Shown in pieces: positions 47,477 to 56,445 of a DNA stretch of 61,147 nt. The first letter of the stretch is position 1, and every line of letters begins with the position of its first letter. Source of the stretch: a virus; the IMG/VR virus record IMGVR_UViG_3300042472_000140, positions 1 through 61,147 of that record; one strand, written 5' to 3'. Both the position numbers and the translations under genes were made by a program. Below the pieces are notes generated by a model. It saw only the letters and a program-made list of their open reading frames with translations, was not told where the DNA came from and ran no database searches.

Positions 47477-47755
47477 TCACCACTTTACGACATGACTCCA
47501 ATATCTAGCCGATAATTTACTTGGACTTGGGTCTTGCGCATTATGTCTTGCGTAATAACTTTTCTTTCTATCCTTTTCTTTTTCTGTTTTTGGATTTTTA
47601 CCAGCTCCCTTTACACCCTGCTGACCAAAACGAATAGTTTTTATAGTGTCTCCAACCTTAGCCACAACAACGTGTGACTTCTTAGGATGACTAGGCGTCT
47701 TCTTGGGTTGATTAAATCCAGTCACACCTATTTTAGCAAGTCTAGGGTCTTTCAT
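47477..47755 (-). CDS. Conserved small head-cluster protein, 92 aa
   Basis: Basic protein with SHVVVAKVGDTIKTIRFGQQGVKGAG, a motif I recognise from many tailed phages, and C-terminal ARYWSHVVKW. Function unknown; between portal and scaffold genes. Confidence 0.65.
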   Translation of the reverse strand: MKDPRLAKIGVTGFNQPKKTPSHPKKSHVVVAKVGDTIKTIRFGQQGVKGAGKNPKTEKEKDRKKSYYARHNAQDPSPSKLSARYWSHVVKW

Positions 47756-47757
47756 TT

Positions 47758-50193
47758 TTATCTTGGTTCAAATGATGACAAGTCAAAGTCTGATAGGTTG
47801 TCCTCGTTACTCTCAAAGTTCACTGGAGGAAGGTTGTTCTTGCGCTGGTCAATTAGCTTTGACTGAGCCGTAGCTTGTATGTCAACTCTCTTGTCCTTCG
47901 CCTCTTCCTTCTTGTCTTCTCTCCTTGTTAGGTTCTCAGTCTCGATACCCTTAAGTTGCATGTTGTAGTCGAACTCTAACTGCATTAACTCCTTCTTGCT
48001 AGCAACCTCTGCTGCAAGTGTCTGGATTGCAAAGTTCATCTCAGCCTCTCTAATAGCGATCTTAGACTGTGCCTCAATCTGTGCTGTCTGTTGCTTCTGC
48101 TCTGCGGCTGCTTGTTGCGACTGCATGTTGGTCTGCATCTGAATCTGTGACTGCATGTCTTGTCTGTCCTCTAGAGCCTTCTGCTTCTTCTTTCTCTTAA
48201 TCTTAAGGATCTCGTTAGCCATCTTCAGATTCTTAACCATCCTGATGTCTATTGCGTCCTCTAAGTCGATCTGTTGTTGTTGAAGTGACATCTGAATGTT
48301 AGCCTCAAGCTGTGCTCTCTCTTCAGCGTCTGGCTCAAGTTCAATGAAGATACCGAACGAGTGTAGGTACAAGTTCTTGATATCCTCAAGTATCGTAATG
48401 TTATACTTACCGATCTGCATAGCGAACTCATCTCTGAAGTCTGAGTACTCTAATATATCAGCAATTCTAAGTGATATGCAAGTAGCTAGTCTCTTAGTTA
48501 TAGATAGTCCACTATCTAGAATATGTTTTGTTGCGATGTTACTATTTAATGCAGCCAGCTTCTGAAGTCCAACCAGTGCGTCTGGATTTGGAGTCGATGC
48601 GTCCCTAGCCTCGTTGAGTCCAGTCACGTCACGTATCATGTTTAGCTGGTAGTTGTAAGCACCTATAAGTGCCTGCATCTTGTTCTGACCACTTGAGCTG
48701 TTGAGCTGTTGGATTGGAACACGTGCCTGATTAAACTCACCGTCTCCAGTGTAGCTACGTCCTACAACCGAACCAGTCTGAAAGAATAGGTTAAGTGCGT
48801 CTTGTGGCGTGTACGCTGCTCCAGTTCCTAGGTCAACCTCACTTACGCCGTCGGCATCAATAAATACACCGTCTGGAACAACTCTCGAAAGAACTTGCTG
48901 TAGCTTTAAGTGTGTCAACTGAATCTGATCAGCGAACGGAATCATTCTCTTTACGATAGACTCGATCCTACCCTTGTACATCCTAGGTGCTGAAATAACA
49001 TAGTTACACACAGCCTTCTGACTAGCAGCCTCTGGACGAACCATGTTCTTAGATAGGTTCCACTGAACAAGCATATTAGACCCAAGAACAAGGACACCCT
49101 CGTACCATACATCCTTAGTAGCCTCAACCTTTTCAAATCTCTCCTCTGTATCAGTTGGAGGGTTGAACGAGTCGTCCCTCTTGATTACTCTCTCTCCACC
49201 GTTGTCTAGGAACTTCTTCTTCCATACAAACTTCTTGTCTGTCTTGTAGTTGAAGTATAGGACGGAGATCATCTCCGAGTTGAACGGGTCGTCTTGTAGT
49301 TGACCGATAATAGTGTAGTCGTTATACCAAGCGTTACCCCACTTCTTTATCTCTTGTAGGTCCTCGTCAGTGATGCTTGGGTTAATCTTTCTTAACTCTG
49401 TGTAGTGTATCTGTTTAACCTCTCCTACATAATAGATGTCAGAGAAGTCATTCTTTTCAGTGTAGCTATAAACCAACTGAGCTGGATCAACATAGTCAAG
49501 CTGAACGCCAGCTCCTGGTAAGAACGAGTGCTTTGCAGCACCGATACCTATAGTTGTAATGTCGTAATTTATTCTTGGTTTTATTGAGTCTTCATACTCG
49601 TTGACTTCAAACAAAGTGTTGATAGCAACTTCTTCAGCAATTTCAACACTAGGTTTGAACTTCAACTGCATGTAAATCGATAGTTCCTCGTTGTCAGCTG
49701 GAAGCTCTTCCTCTGGAACGTTGAATGCATCAACGCCAAACTGTTCTTTAGATTGCTTAAGGAAGTCCTTAGCAACCATGTCTTTTTCTACAGTCTCTTG
49801 GAATAGGTTCTTCTTCTCTGCTGACGATATGTCTTGTGACTCTGCCTTGATAGCGTACATCCTATCCTGCATCCCGTTGACAACAATGTCTACGAACTTA
49901 GGCACGATAGGCACGATAGCCCAGTCAAGGTTTAGGTATGATAGGTCTCCATCTACTGCCATGCCAGCCTTATACTTCTGGATTGACTGCTCGCCTCTAG
50001 CGTAAAGTCTTAGCTGATGGAAGTCATTAGCTTGGTCGTAGTATCTGCAAGAATTACCAGTTGTTTTTTTAAACCACTCACCCTCAATAGCACGAGCAAC
50101 TGCCATCCCATACTCTATTGATGACTTCTCTGTATCTGATGCCATCTGGTTAGGAAATGGTACGTTCTTTACACTTATTGTTGGTTTAATCAT
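47758..50193 (-). CDS. Portal protein, 811 aa
   Basis: Forms the dodecameric DNA gate at one capsid vertex. Length and order (TerL-portal-scaffold-capsid) match crAss-like portals of about 800 residues. The core includes MIPFADQIQLTHLKLQQVLSRVVPDGVFID and LNMIRDVTGLNEARDASTPN, typical of the portal stem-crown region. A C-terminal Gln/Glu-rich coiled coil (about 660-760) may form the barrel or bind internal proteins. Overlaps TerL by 4 bp. Confidence 0.82.
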   Translation of the reverse strand: MIKPTISVKNVPFPNQMASDTEKSSIEYGMAVARAIEGEWFKKTTGNSCRYYDQANDFHQLRLYARGEQSIQKYKAGMAVDGDLSYLNLDWAIVPIVPKFVDIVVNGMQDRMYAIKAESQDISSAEKKNLFQETVEKDMVAKDFLKQSKEQFGVDAFNVPEEELPADNEELSIYMQLKFKPSVEIAEEVAINTLFEVNEYEDSIKPRINYDITTIGIGAAKHSFLPGAGVQLDYVDPAQLVYSYTEKNDFSDIYYVGEVKQIHYTELRKINPSITDEDLQEIKKWGNAWYNDYTIIGQLQDDPFNSEMISVLYFNYKTDKKFVWKKKFLDNGGERVIKRDDSFNPPTDTEERFEKVEATKDVWYEGVLVLGSNMLVQWNLSKNMVRPEAASQKAVCNYVISAPRMYKGRIESIVKRMIPFADQIQLTHLKLQQVLSRVVPDGVFIDADGVSEVDLGTGAAYTPQDALNLFFQTGSVVGRSYTGDGEFNQARVPIQQLNSSSGQNKMQALIGAYNYQLNMIRDVTGLNEARDASTPNPDALVGLQKLAALNSNIATKHILDSGLSITKRLATCISLRIADILEYSDFRDEFAMQIGKYNITILEDIKNLYLHSFGIFIELEPDAEERAQLEANIQMSLQQQQIDLEDAIDIRMVKNLKMANEILKIKRKKKQKALEDRQDMQSQIQMQTNMQSQQAAAEQKQQTAQIEAQSKIAIREAEMNFAIQTLAAEVASKKELMQLEFDYNMQLKGIETENLTRREDKKEEAKDKRVDIQATAQSKLIDQRKNNLPPVNFESNEDNLSDFDLSSFEPR

Positions 50194-52424
50194 TGCCGCT
50201 TGAATTGACTTTTTGATGAGCTGTTATCATACCTTGCAAAATTAAGCAAAATTTTCGTATTTTCAGTTTGTTGTTTAACGATGTACTCACGTGTAGCCAT
50301 TATGGCTAAACCAGAGCTAATGGATGCATCATGTTTGGTACGATTATTTATATCGAACCTAGCCCAATCCTCTAACGTCTTAGTGAAGTACATGTTACCC
50401 ATCTCGTCAGGATCTCTGTACGTACCCTCTAAGTCATACCCAACGTTCTCCTCTGTGTACGACCCGATAGCTGAGGCGTGTGCCTGCTTTACATCCTCAG
50501 AAGAGTTAGGAATTCCACCTAGCTCTAGCTCGGTCTTTGATAACTTAGACACGTGCTTGTCTGGTCTGTTGAGCGAGAACGCTCTGTATCCTCTGTTCTT
50601 GAAGTGGTACAGTAGCCTAGTCTTGTTGTTCTCTATAAGTATTGGCATTCCGTAGAATATACAAGCCATGAGCACGTCTTCAAAGAATATCTCTGCGGTC
50701 TGTGTCCTTGTGACGTACTCTAAGAAAAACTGTCCAGTAGGAGCCTCTGCCTCTAGGTGAAACTTTGTCTTACCATGAAGCGCTCCGTTAGATCCGCCTC
50801 CACCTACAACTCCTGAGATGTCATAAGGGTCACACCCGAACGCTCCTAGGTGTTTATTTCCAGGCTGTCTGTTACCATGTCTATCCTTTACAACCTTATT
50901 TCTAAGTGTTGTTGGTGGTATCCACGATACCAAGAATCGTCCGTTATTCTCTGGTGTCCATATGACCTCTGAGTCTTCAACTCCGTTCTTCCAACTAAAG
51001 CCACCTCTTGTTAGTACCCTATCCTTGATTAGAGACTCGTTATGGTCTATCTGCTGGTATATCTTTGTCAAGTTGAATAAAGACTGCTTAGACTCGTCCC
51101 TGAACGCATGAGACGTTGTCCTAGGAAACTGTCTGTAGAACTCATTCAATGCGTCTGGGTCGTTCTTAAGTGCTGACACCTCGTTCTCCCAGTAAGTAAT
51201 AACACCAATCTCTATCATCTCACCGTCGATACCAAGAACTGGCTTCTTTGGGTCCTCAAATACTGGGAACCCGAACTCGTCGATGTAGCCCTCGAAGTTC
51301 CACTCCATAGGAATGAATAGGCTATATAAACCACTCTTAGTCTGACCATTCTTGGAGCGCATATTAACGTTAGAGTCGTTGAACATCTTCTTGTAGTTCT
51401 CACCACCCTTTGATAGTGCGTTAGATGTTGACCCCATCATGCACTTACCAATGATCTTGCTACCTAGACGAAGACACGTCTTCCTTACTCGCCATCCGTT
51501 CAGTATGTTGTTAGGCTTCTCGACCTTACCAGCCTCATCCTCAATTAGTCTTAGCAGCTTCTCACCATCGTAAGAGTTGTCAGCAGTGTTCTTCCAGTCA
51601 ATGATCGTATCCAACCCCTCCATGGACTCGGTGTTCTCCTCGTTCATGTTCTTCTTGGTTATCTTAGACGCTGGAAGTCTGAACGATATCTCAGTCTTTG
51701 GTGCGTCCATACCATCTCGAAGTGGCTTGAAGAAGAACGGGTAGTTGTTAACGATTGGTACAATCTTGTCGGTAAACATTGTCTTGGCATCAGATCCAGA
51801 CTTGGACTGTATACCTAGCTTTGAGTTCCTTGATAGTGTTGCCGTATCTGATATCTCTGCGGATGACATGAACGAGAAACCAGAACGTCTGTTCTTTAGG
51901 TAGCACTGACCAAACGACCTACTGTCAGCTACACATGCAGCCCAGTGTATGTAGAATATCCTATTAGCCTCCCGAAAGTCTGGAAGCCCAATGTCAATCT
52001 TAGACCACTGCAAGTACATGTAGTGATTGCCAGTTATGTATGTTGGCTTGCCGTTGTTTAAAAACCAGTACCCCTTGTCTCTCCTATCGAACTCCTCCTC
52101 GATGTAGTCAACGTATTTAGACTTGAACTCGTTGTCGAACCTATTCCAGTCGAAGAACGTCTTGATGCGTTGCAACTCCTTCGGGTACTCTGACGCTATC
52201 CACTTATTGTTGACCGACTCTATATTATCCGATACTTTAGGTAGGGCTATTATTAGTCCCTCTATCTCGTACACCTGACCGATCTCACCAGTCTTAGATA
52301 TAACCACAACGTCGTAATCTTTGTCGTAGCCATACTTCCATGACTTAGCTCTATTCTTCTGTCTAATAGTCTGATCTGATATGTGATCCTCTAGTACTCT
52401 ATATAGTGCGTACTTATCTTCCAT
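50190..52424 (-). CDS. Terminase large subunit, 744 aa
   Basis: DNA-packaging motor with ATPase and nuclease. YWFLNNGKPTYITGNHYMYLQW is the N-terminal signature of crAss-like and related TerL. Walker A-like KNRRSGFS at 177-184; Walker B LRLIEDEAGK with Asp296-Glu297; GSTSNALSKGG as coupling motif. The C-terminal RNase H-like nuclease shows GAFGCDPYD, PILIENNKT and KHDASISSGLA as metal-binding acids. Full length. Confidence 0.88.
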   Translation of the reverse strand: MEDKYALYRVLEDHISDQTIRQKNRAKSWKYGYDKDYDVVVISKTGEIGQVYEIEGLIIALPKVSDNIESVNNKWIASEYPKELQRIKTFFDWNRFDNEFKSKYVDYIEEEFDRRDKGYWFLNNGKPTYITGNHYMYLQWSKIDIGLPDFREANRIFYIHWAACVADSRSFGQCYLKNRRSGFSFMSSAEISDTATLSRNSKLGIQSKSGSDAKTMFTDKIVPIVNNYPFFFKPLRDGMDAPKTEISFRLPASKITKKNMNEENTESMEGLDTIIDWKNTADNSYDGEKLLRLIEDEAGKVEKPNNILNGWRVRKTCLRLGSKIIGKCMMGSTSNALSKGGENYKKMFNDSNVNMRSKNGQTKSGLYSLFIPMEWNFEGYIDEFGFPVFEDPKKPVLGIDGEMIEIGVITYWENEVSALKNDPDALNEFYRQFPRTTSHAFRDESKQSLFNLTKIYQQIDHNESLIKDRVLTRGGFSWKNGVEDSEVIWTPENNGRFLVSWIPPTTLRNKVVKDRHGNRQPGNKHLGAFGCDPYDISGVVGGGGSNGALHGKTKFHLEAEAPTGQFFLEYVTRTQTAEIFFEDVLMACIFYGMPILIENNKTRLLYHFKNRGYRAFSLNRPDKHVSKLSKTELELGGIPNSSEDVKQAHASAIGSYTEENVGYDLEGTYRDPDEMGNMYFTKTLEDWARFDINNRTKHDASISSGLAIMATREYIVKQQTENTKILLNFARYDNSSSKSQFKRQ

Positions 52425-52707
52425 TCTTTTTTATCTTACCCTCAGCAAAGCCATTAGCTCCAAGCGTTACAACTGGTATCACTCCAGCATCTAGCTTATT
52501 CCTCTCTGACTCTATCTTCTCTAGCATGTATATTGCATCCTCGTAGGCTAGCCTCTTAGCAGAAGCAGCGTTCTTCATCTTGTCAGCCGTTAGGTCTTCA
52601 TCACTAGATGTAATTATGGGCATCTCAAGAACCTTGATTAACTCATCGACAGCCTTCTCAGCAGCGACTAGTACCCTATTCTTCTTGTCCTTTAAATCTT
52701 CAGACAT
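52414..52707 (-). CDS. Possible small terminase subunit, 97 aa
   Basis: Helical, charged protein (SAKRLAYEDAIYMLEKIESERNKLD) immediately upstream of TerL and overlapping it by 11 bp. Position and helicity fit a small terminase, but no clear HTH is visible. Confidence 0.45.
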   Translation of the reverse strand: MSEDLKDKKNRVLVAAEKAVDELIKVLEMPIITSSDEDLTADKMKNAASAKRLAYEDAIYMLEKIESERNKLDAGVIPVVTLGANGFAEGKIKKNGR

Positions 52708-53255
52708 ATGTTATTTAGTTTTACTCTGTATAACTTATCTCCATCTATCTTGAACTCGTACTCTGATCCTGGCTTGAACGATATCTCGTCTCCAACGTCT
52801 ACGGTGTCTACCTCTTCAGGTTTAAACTCTACCGTTCCGTATAAGTTCTTCTCCACGTAGTGGTTAAGTACGGTGGTCGAGTCGTCGTTCTGTTGTGGCT
52901 TAATAAAGCAGTAAGGATACGTAGCCATCCAGCCAGCACCTTCCTTCTTGTATAAATAAATCTGTTCGTAGTCTAGTATGTAGATGTCGTCCTTTATATA
53001 ACTCCATCCGCTAGTCTCGTTACCGTTCATGTTGTAGTAAAGTCTGAACGTGTTGTGATGCACGACCACTATATCTTCTTTAGATATAGGTCCCTTGTAC
53101 CAGTCTGGAGTAGATATAACAGTGGCTAGTCTATTGGTTACTGTATGGTCCTCAATAGAGGACGATATAATAAACTCAACGTCACCAAATTTTCTTATGT
53201 TGTCATACCTAACTCCATTATATGGTCTTATAATGAAGTAGTTAGGTGATGTCAT
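52692..53255 (-). CDS. GroES-like/beta-barrel phage protein, 187 aa
   Basis: Contains EDIVVVHHNTFRLYYNMNG and IYILDYEQIYLYKKEG, a beta-barrel family I recognise from marine phages that is often annotated as co-chaperonin-like. It lacks the GroES mobile loop, so a true co-chaperonin role is doubtful. It sits among packaging genes. Confidence 0.5.
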   Translation of the reverse strand: MTSPNYFIIRPYNGVRYDNIRKFGDVEFIISSSIEDHTVTNRLATVISTPDWYKGPISKEDIVVVHHNTFRLYYNMNGNETSGWSYIKDDIYILDYEQIYLYKKEGAGWMATYPYCFIKPQQNDDSTTVLNHYVEKNLYGTVEFKPEEVDTVDVGDEISFKPGSEYEFKIDGDKLYRVKLNNICLKI

Positions 53256-53257
53256 AT

Positions 53258-53488
53258 CTAGAACTCTAGGTTATACTCTATTGACACAGCCACTGTGTGA
53301 CCGATGTTTTTCCACATGATAACCTCTGGGATGCCATCCTCCTCACGCTGAACGTAGATGTCGTATGACCCCTCACCGTTCTTGATGATGTCAGATATTA
53401 CGGCTGTTCCACCCATCGCATTCTTGCCTACTTGGTAGTGCATGGCGTTCAGTAGGTCGTTGCCTATTGATATCTTTCTGATTATCAT
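53258..53488 (-). CDS. Small protein, 76 aa
   Basis: MIIRKISIGNDLLNAMHYQVGKNAMGGTAVISDIIKNGEGSYDIYVQREEDG...; a conserved small phage pattern (IGN-LxxAMHYxVG) near terminase genes. Function unknown. Confidence 0.6.
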   Translation of the reverse strand: MIIRKISIGNDLLNAMHYQVGKNAMGGTAVISDIIKNGEGSYDIYVQREEDGIPEVIMWKNIGHTVAVSIEYNLEF

Positions 53489-53724
53489 GACACCTCTCCA
53501 GTTGACATGTTGATTGCACCGTCTCCGTACTTCTCTTGAAGTTCTGCGTGCAGTTCTGACAGTGCAGACGTAGACTCACTGATGTTCATTAGAGTTAACT
53601 GCTTGTCAGTCTTAAGTCTCTCCTCTGCTAACGTGATGTCGCACAGACGGCTTCTCAACTCTGAGTACTCTTTTCTTGCTACTGTAAACTGCTCTAATTC
53701 TTCTGATGTTAATTTCTTTTCCAT
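53485..53724 (-). CDS. Small coiled-coil protein, 79 aa
   Basis: Helical throughout (LEQFTVARKEYSELRSRLCDITLAEERL), ending KYGDGAINMSTGEVS. First gene of the packaging unit behind a -7 box and a strong upstream terminator. Confidence 0.6.
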   Translation of the reverse strand: MEKKLTSEELEQFTVARKEYSELRSRLCDITLAEERLKTDKQLTLMNISESTSALSELHAELQEKYGDGAINMSTGEVS

Positions 53725-53740
53725 TTGATTTTATTTTTTA

Positions 53741-53748
53741 CAAATATA
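53741..53748 (-). promoter_or_regulatory. -7 box TATATTTG for the packaging unit
   Basis: Exact TAnnTTTG on the minus strand, 16 nt upstream of the start codon at 53724. Confidence 0.65.
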
Positions 53749-53751
53749 GTT

Positions 53752-53784
53752 AAAAAAAAGAAACTCACGAAATAGTTCGTGAGT
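53752..53784 (-). terminator. Intrinsic terminator before the packaging unit
   Basis: On the minus strand ACTCACGAA/TTCGTGAGT (9 bp, 4-nt loop) followed by TTCTTTTTTTT. Confidence 0.9.
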
Positions 53785-53811
53785 CTGTATATTATGCTAA
53801 TAGTATAGTGG

Positions 53812-54237
53812 TTAGTATACTTGTATTTTTAATCCTTGATTAATCAATATGTCGTCGCTCAGTGTTCCACTCAAGTATGACTTAAGTGTTATGACGTTGC
53901 TTGATGTCTTAATTATTGAGAACGTATGAAGAACGTTTGTTGGGGTAGCAACAATAAGTAAAGAGTCACCTACGAACGCATTTAATAGTGTTCCAGTATA
54001 TATCCCAGCACTTGTTCTAGCCCATACAATTGCTCCAATAGTATTTGATCCTAACACAGTAGCAACTGGTGCTGCTGTAGATGCTTGATTTAATAAGCAG
54101 TTGTAGTAATTAGAACCAAGATAATCAACGATACCCTCTGGGGTAATGTTCTTAGTTACACCAGTAACTCCATCTGAAGTTAAAATTCTGTCTGTTGCGT
54201 TAACTGACTCAACTGGATAGTTATTTATTTGTCCCAT
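53812..54237 (-). CDS. Virion accessory/fibre-like protein, 141 aa
   Basis: MGQINNYPVESVNATDRILTSDGVTGVTKNITPEGIVDYL is the beginning typical of phage fibre or lectin-like accessory proteins (D-x-I-L-x-S-D... then N-I-T-x-E-x-I). The rest is beta-rich. The -7 box is 4 nt from the ATG, so the transcript is probably leaderless. Confidence 0.6.
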   Translation of the reverse strand: MGQINNYPVESVNATDRILTSDGVTGVTKNITPEGIVDYLGSNYYNCLLNQASTAAPVATVLGSNTIGAIVWARTSAGIYTGTLLNAFVGDSLLIVATPTNVLHTFSIIKTSSNVITLKSYLSGTLSDDILINQGLKIQVY

Positions 54238-54241
54238 AATG

Positions 54242-54249
54242 CAAAGGTA
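54242..54249 (-). promoter_or_regulatory. Leaderless -7 box TACCTTTG
   Basis: Exact consensus with a 4-nt gap to the ATG at 54237. Confidence 0.65.
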
Positions 54250-54250
54250 G

Positions 54251-54388
54251 TTATTTTCCTTGACCTACATATTTCTTCTTGTAGTTCTTGGAGGTCTTTA
54301 GTTTACTCGATCCAGCCTTAGAGTGAACGCCTGGTCTGCTGACGTGTGTCTTCTCTAGGTTATTAGTTCCTGCTATTTTTTTACTCAT
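54251..54388 (-). CDS. Small basic protein, 45 aa
   Basis: MSKKIAGTNNLEKTHVSRPG then VHSKAGSSKLKTSKNYKKKYVGQGK; a short Lys/Ser-rich family I have seen next to lysis genes in Bacteroidota phages. ATGA overlap with the endolysin gene. Confidence 0.6.
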   Translation of the reverse strand: MSKKIAGTNNLEKTHVSRPGVHSKAGSSKLKTSKNYKKKYVGQGK

Positions 54389-54954
54389 GGTCTGAATGTT
54401 TTTCTATAGTCCGCCAGACGATTCGTCCAGCCTTTTAAAAATTTAGCATTCTTAGTTCCTGGTCTACCTATGTATCTAAAGAATCTTTCTCTCTCTGCTG
54501 TTAACGCATCGAATAGTTTTGTTGGTTCAATGCTATTTGCAGCAGCAATTGTCTTGTTACCAAGAACACCGTCCTTATCTACAACAACGCCACAGTTAAT
54601 TATAGCTTGTTGTAATGACATTACGGCTTGTTTCTTGCCTGACCCCCATGCCATTCCAGTCACAAATATAGCAACATTTTGTGACAGAAACTCGTCCGCT
54701 CTGACTGTATTCCAGTAAAGAGTTTTGAACACGTTGAACCAGTCCTCGCTGTTCATAGTGAAGAACCTAGCATCGTTATTTTTTCCGTACATTGACTTCC
54801 ATACAGCGTATGTTATACCAACATTTGTATGGTAACCACCTAATCCTTTATAAGGAGTAGGACATGGAGTAGATGATGCCGAGTCAGATTTATCTCTCGA
54901 AAGTCCACCCTCCCATTTTTTTACAAATAATATGTACTTGTCAATTAAAGTCAT
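54385..54954 (-). CDS. GH108 endolysin (N-acetylmuramidase)
   Basis: 189 residues. GH108 motif FVKKWEGGLSRDKSD with catalytic Glu15, then HTNVGITYAVW; central DWFNVFKTLYWNTVRADEF; a C-terminal PG_binding_3-type region (LQQAIINCGVVVDKDGVLGNKTIAAAN). Cleaves glycan strands of peptidoglycan at lysis. No signal peptide, so release depends on the holin two genes upstream. Confidence 0.9.
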   Translation of the reverse strand: MTLIDKYILFVKKWEGGLSRDKSDSASSTPCPTPYKGLGGYHTNVGITYAVWKSMYGKNNDARFFTMNSEDWFNVFKTLYWNTVRADEFLSQNVAIFVTGMAWGSGKKQAVMSLQQAIINCGVVVDKDGVLGNKTIAAANSIEPTKLFDALTAERERFFRYIGRPGTKNAKFLKGWTNRLADYRKTFRP

Positions 54955-55394
54955 TTGAACTTAAATAATAAAATTATTAGCAACACAAGGAACGAAATGA
55001 TAGCTATGAACCTAAGATTATAAGCGAACCCCTTCTTCTTTTCTTGCTTGATTTCTTTCTTATGTGTCTTGTAGATGTACTTAACCTTCCACTTCACGAT
55101 CTTTAAACTATCGTGCACCGTCTTCCACCTATACCTAACCTCATACCTTGTCGGAGGAAAGACTGGCTCTGGACAGATAGTACTAACTGTTCTATAGATG
55201 ATAGAGTCCTTACCGTCCTTACCCTTTATAGTATCGTTTACAGTAAACACTATAGTGTCACCTTTTATTTTTCCACCAAACTTAATGAACTTCTTATATC
55301 CTTGCTGCGCCTTGCGAGCGTTAGAGCAACTCATCACACCTACAAATAAAGATGTAGATATAATGGTAGCTATGATAAGTGTTATTAACTTCAT
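54951..55394 (-). CDS. Unimolecular spanin (lipoprotein with C-terminal membrane span)
   Basis: 147 residues. A type II signal peptide MKLITLIIATIISTSLFVGVMSC gives a lipid anchor at Cys23 in the outer membrane; a C-terminal segment FIAIISFLVLLIILLFKFK would insert in the inner membrane. This two-anchor plan defines u-spanins, which fuse the two membranes after peptidoglycan is cut. The middle is basic and beta/helix mixed. ATGA overlap with the endolysin. Confidence 0.78.
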   Translation of the reverse strand: MKLITLIIATIISTSLFVGVMSCSNARKAQQGYKKFIKFGGKIKGDTIVFTVNDTIKGKDGKDSIIYRTVSTICPEPVFPPTRYEVRYRWKTVHDSLKIVKWKVKYIYKTHKKEIKQEKKKGFAYNLRFIAIISFLVLLIILLFKFK

Positions 55395-55828
55395 TCCTCT
55401 ATCTTTTTTCTAACTTGCTTTACCTTTACTATTAAGTCATAGAACTTCTTCAAGAACGAGTAACCATTTATCTCTTGCCAGTTCTCGTCTATTGACACAA
55501 CCTCGTTAGCGATAAATATTATTGATATAATCTTTGTTGATACGTACGGTATGCTCACCCATGACTTAGTGAACTCGTTAAGTAGATAGAAGTCTAAAAA
55601 GTACGTTAGAAGTATCACAAATGTATAGCCACCAACCTTGGGAACAAAACCGTACCTAAACTTCTTTGATGACGGCTTTATTCCGTTCTTTCTAGCCTTC
55701 TTTATTCCGTATATTGAATCTATTACTGATACTAACGCTACTCCTAATACTAAAAATACTACTGGTGAAAAGAAAAAAAGTATACCCTTAAGAACTGCCG
55801 TTGAGGCTTCTACGATGTGATGTTTCAT
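55391..55828 (-). CDS. Phage holin, 145 aa
   Basis: Start at 55828 (MKHHIVEASTAVLKG): the upstream in-frame ATG lies ahead of the promoter box. Three hydrophobic spans (about 15-38, 68-90, 95-110) and a basic loop KKARKNGIKPSSKKFRYG after the first; the family resembles Bacteroidota phage holins. First gene of the holin-spanin-endolysin cassette. Forms the inner-membrane lesion that times lysis. Confidence 0.8.
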   Translation of the reverse strand: MKHHIVEASTAVLKGILFFFSPVVFLVLGVALVSVIDSIYGIKKARKNGIKPSSKKFRYGFVPKVGGYTFVILLTYFLDFYLLNEFTKSWVSIPYVSTKIISIIFIANEVVSIDENWQEINGYSFLKKFYDLIVKVKQVRKKIEE

Positions 55829-55832
55829 TCTA

Positions 55833-55840
55833 CAAAGGTA
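55833..55840 (-). promoter_or_regulatory. Leaderless -7 box TACCTTTG for the lysis cassette
   Basis: Exact consensus with a 4-nt gap to the holin ATG at 55828. Confidence 0.7.
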
Positions 55841-55896
55841 CTTAAAAAACAACTTAGTGTCAGTTAGTTATATAGTGCTGATTACGTGATAGTTAG

Positions 55897-56190
55897 TTAA
55901 ACTGGATCAGCAGCTCCCAGGGTAACACATACAGCACCAGCACTTAATCGAACCGATGTGAATGGCTTCTTTATGTCTATAGGCGTTATAATTGAGCCTC
56001 TAGGTACTGCTACTGCTGGATCAGTTATATAGTCAGCTAAAACATCTATTCCATCTTGTTGTAAACCATCTATTATAGTTGCATCAGATACTGATGTTAT
56101 TGCATACATATTTGCAGAAAATGTAGAGACATCATTTATAACTACAGACCCTTGTCTAGCAGTTAGTATTTCATTCCATGAGTTTGGCAT
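55897..56190 (-). CDS. Small virion-cluster protein, 97 aa
   Basis: MPNSWNEILTARQGSVVINDVSTFSANMYAITSVSDATI...; small beta-rich protein of a type seen beside fibre genes. Function unknown. Confidence 0.55.
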   Translation of the reverse strand: MPNSWNEILTARQGSVVINDVSTFSANMYAITSVSDATIIDGLQQDGIDVLADYITDPAVAVPRGSIITPIDIKKPFTSVRLSAGAVCVTLGAADPV

Positions 56191-56193
56191 AAT

Positions 56194-56445
56194 TTAACAC
56201 TTTTGTGCGCCACCTCTGGCACGATTAATTTTTCTATCTTCCTTTACTATTTTTCCGTTAGGCATATGACTTGCGTCTCTCTTATCACCCTTCTTTAGAC
56301 CTAACTCCTTGCGAGCTTTGTTAGCCTCACCACGCTTCTTAATAGCCTCTGGCTTTGCAGCTGCCTTCTTTGAGCTAGCTTGATGAATAGCCCTAGCTTT
56401 AGGATTCTCTCTATAAAACTTTGCTGTCTTACTTAGCTGTAACAT
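56194..56445 (-). CDS. Basic DNA-binding-like protein, 83 aa
   Basis: KTAKFYRENPKARAIHQASSKKAAAKPEAIKKRGEANKARKELGLKKGDKRDASHMPNGKIV...; very Lys/Arg/Ala rich, matching a conserved small phage and viral family (DUF5872-like) with unknown role. Possibly binds packaged DNA. Confidence 0.6.
   Translation of the reverse strand: MLQLSKTAKFYRENPKARAIHQASSKKAAAKPEAIKKRGEANKARKELGLKKGDKRDASHMPNGKIVKEDRKINRARGGAQKC

Noticed and set aside
52692-53255. Second GroES
   Set aside because: Shares a beta-barrel pattern but lacks the mobile loop and GroES signature seen in the 60231-60491 gene.
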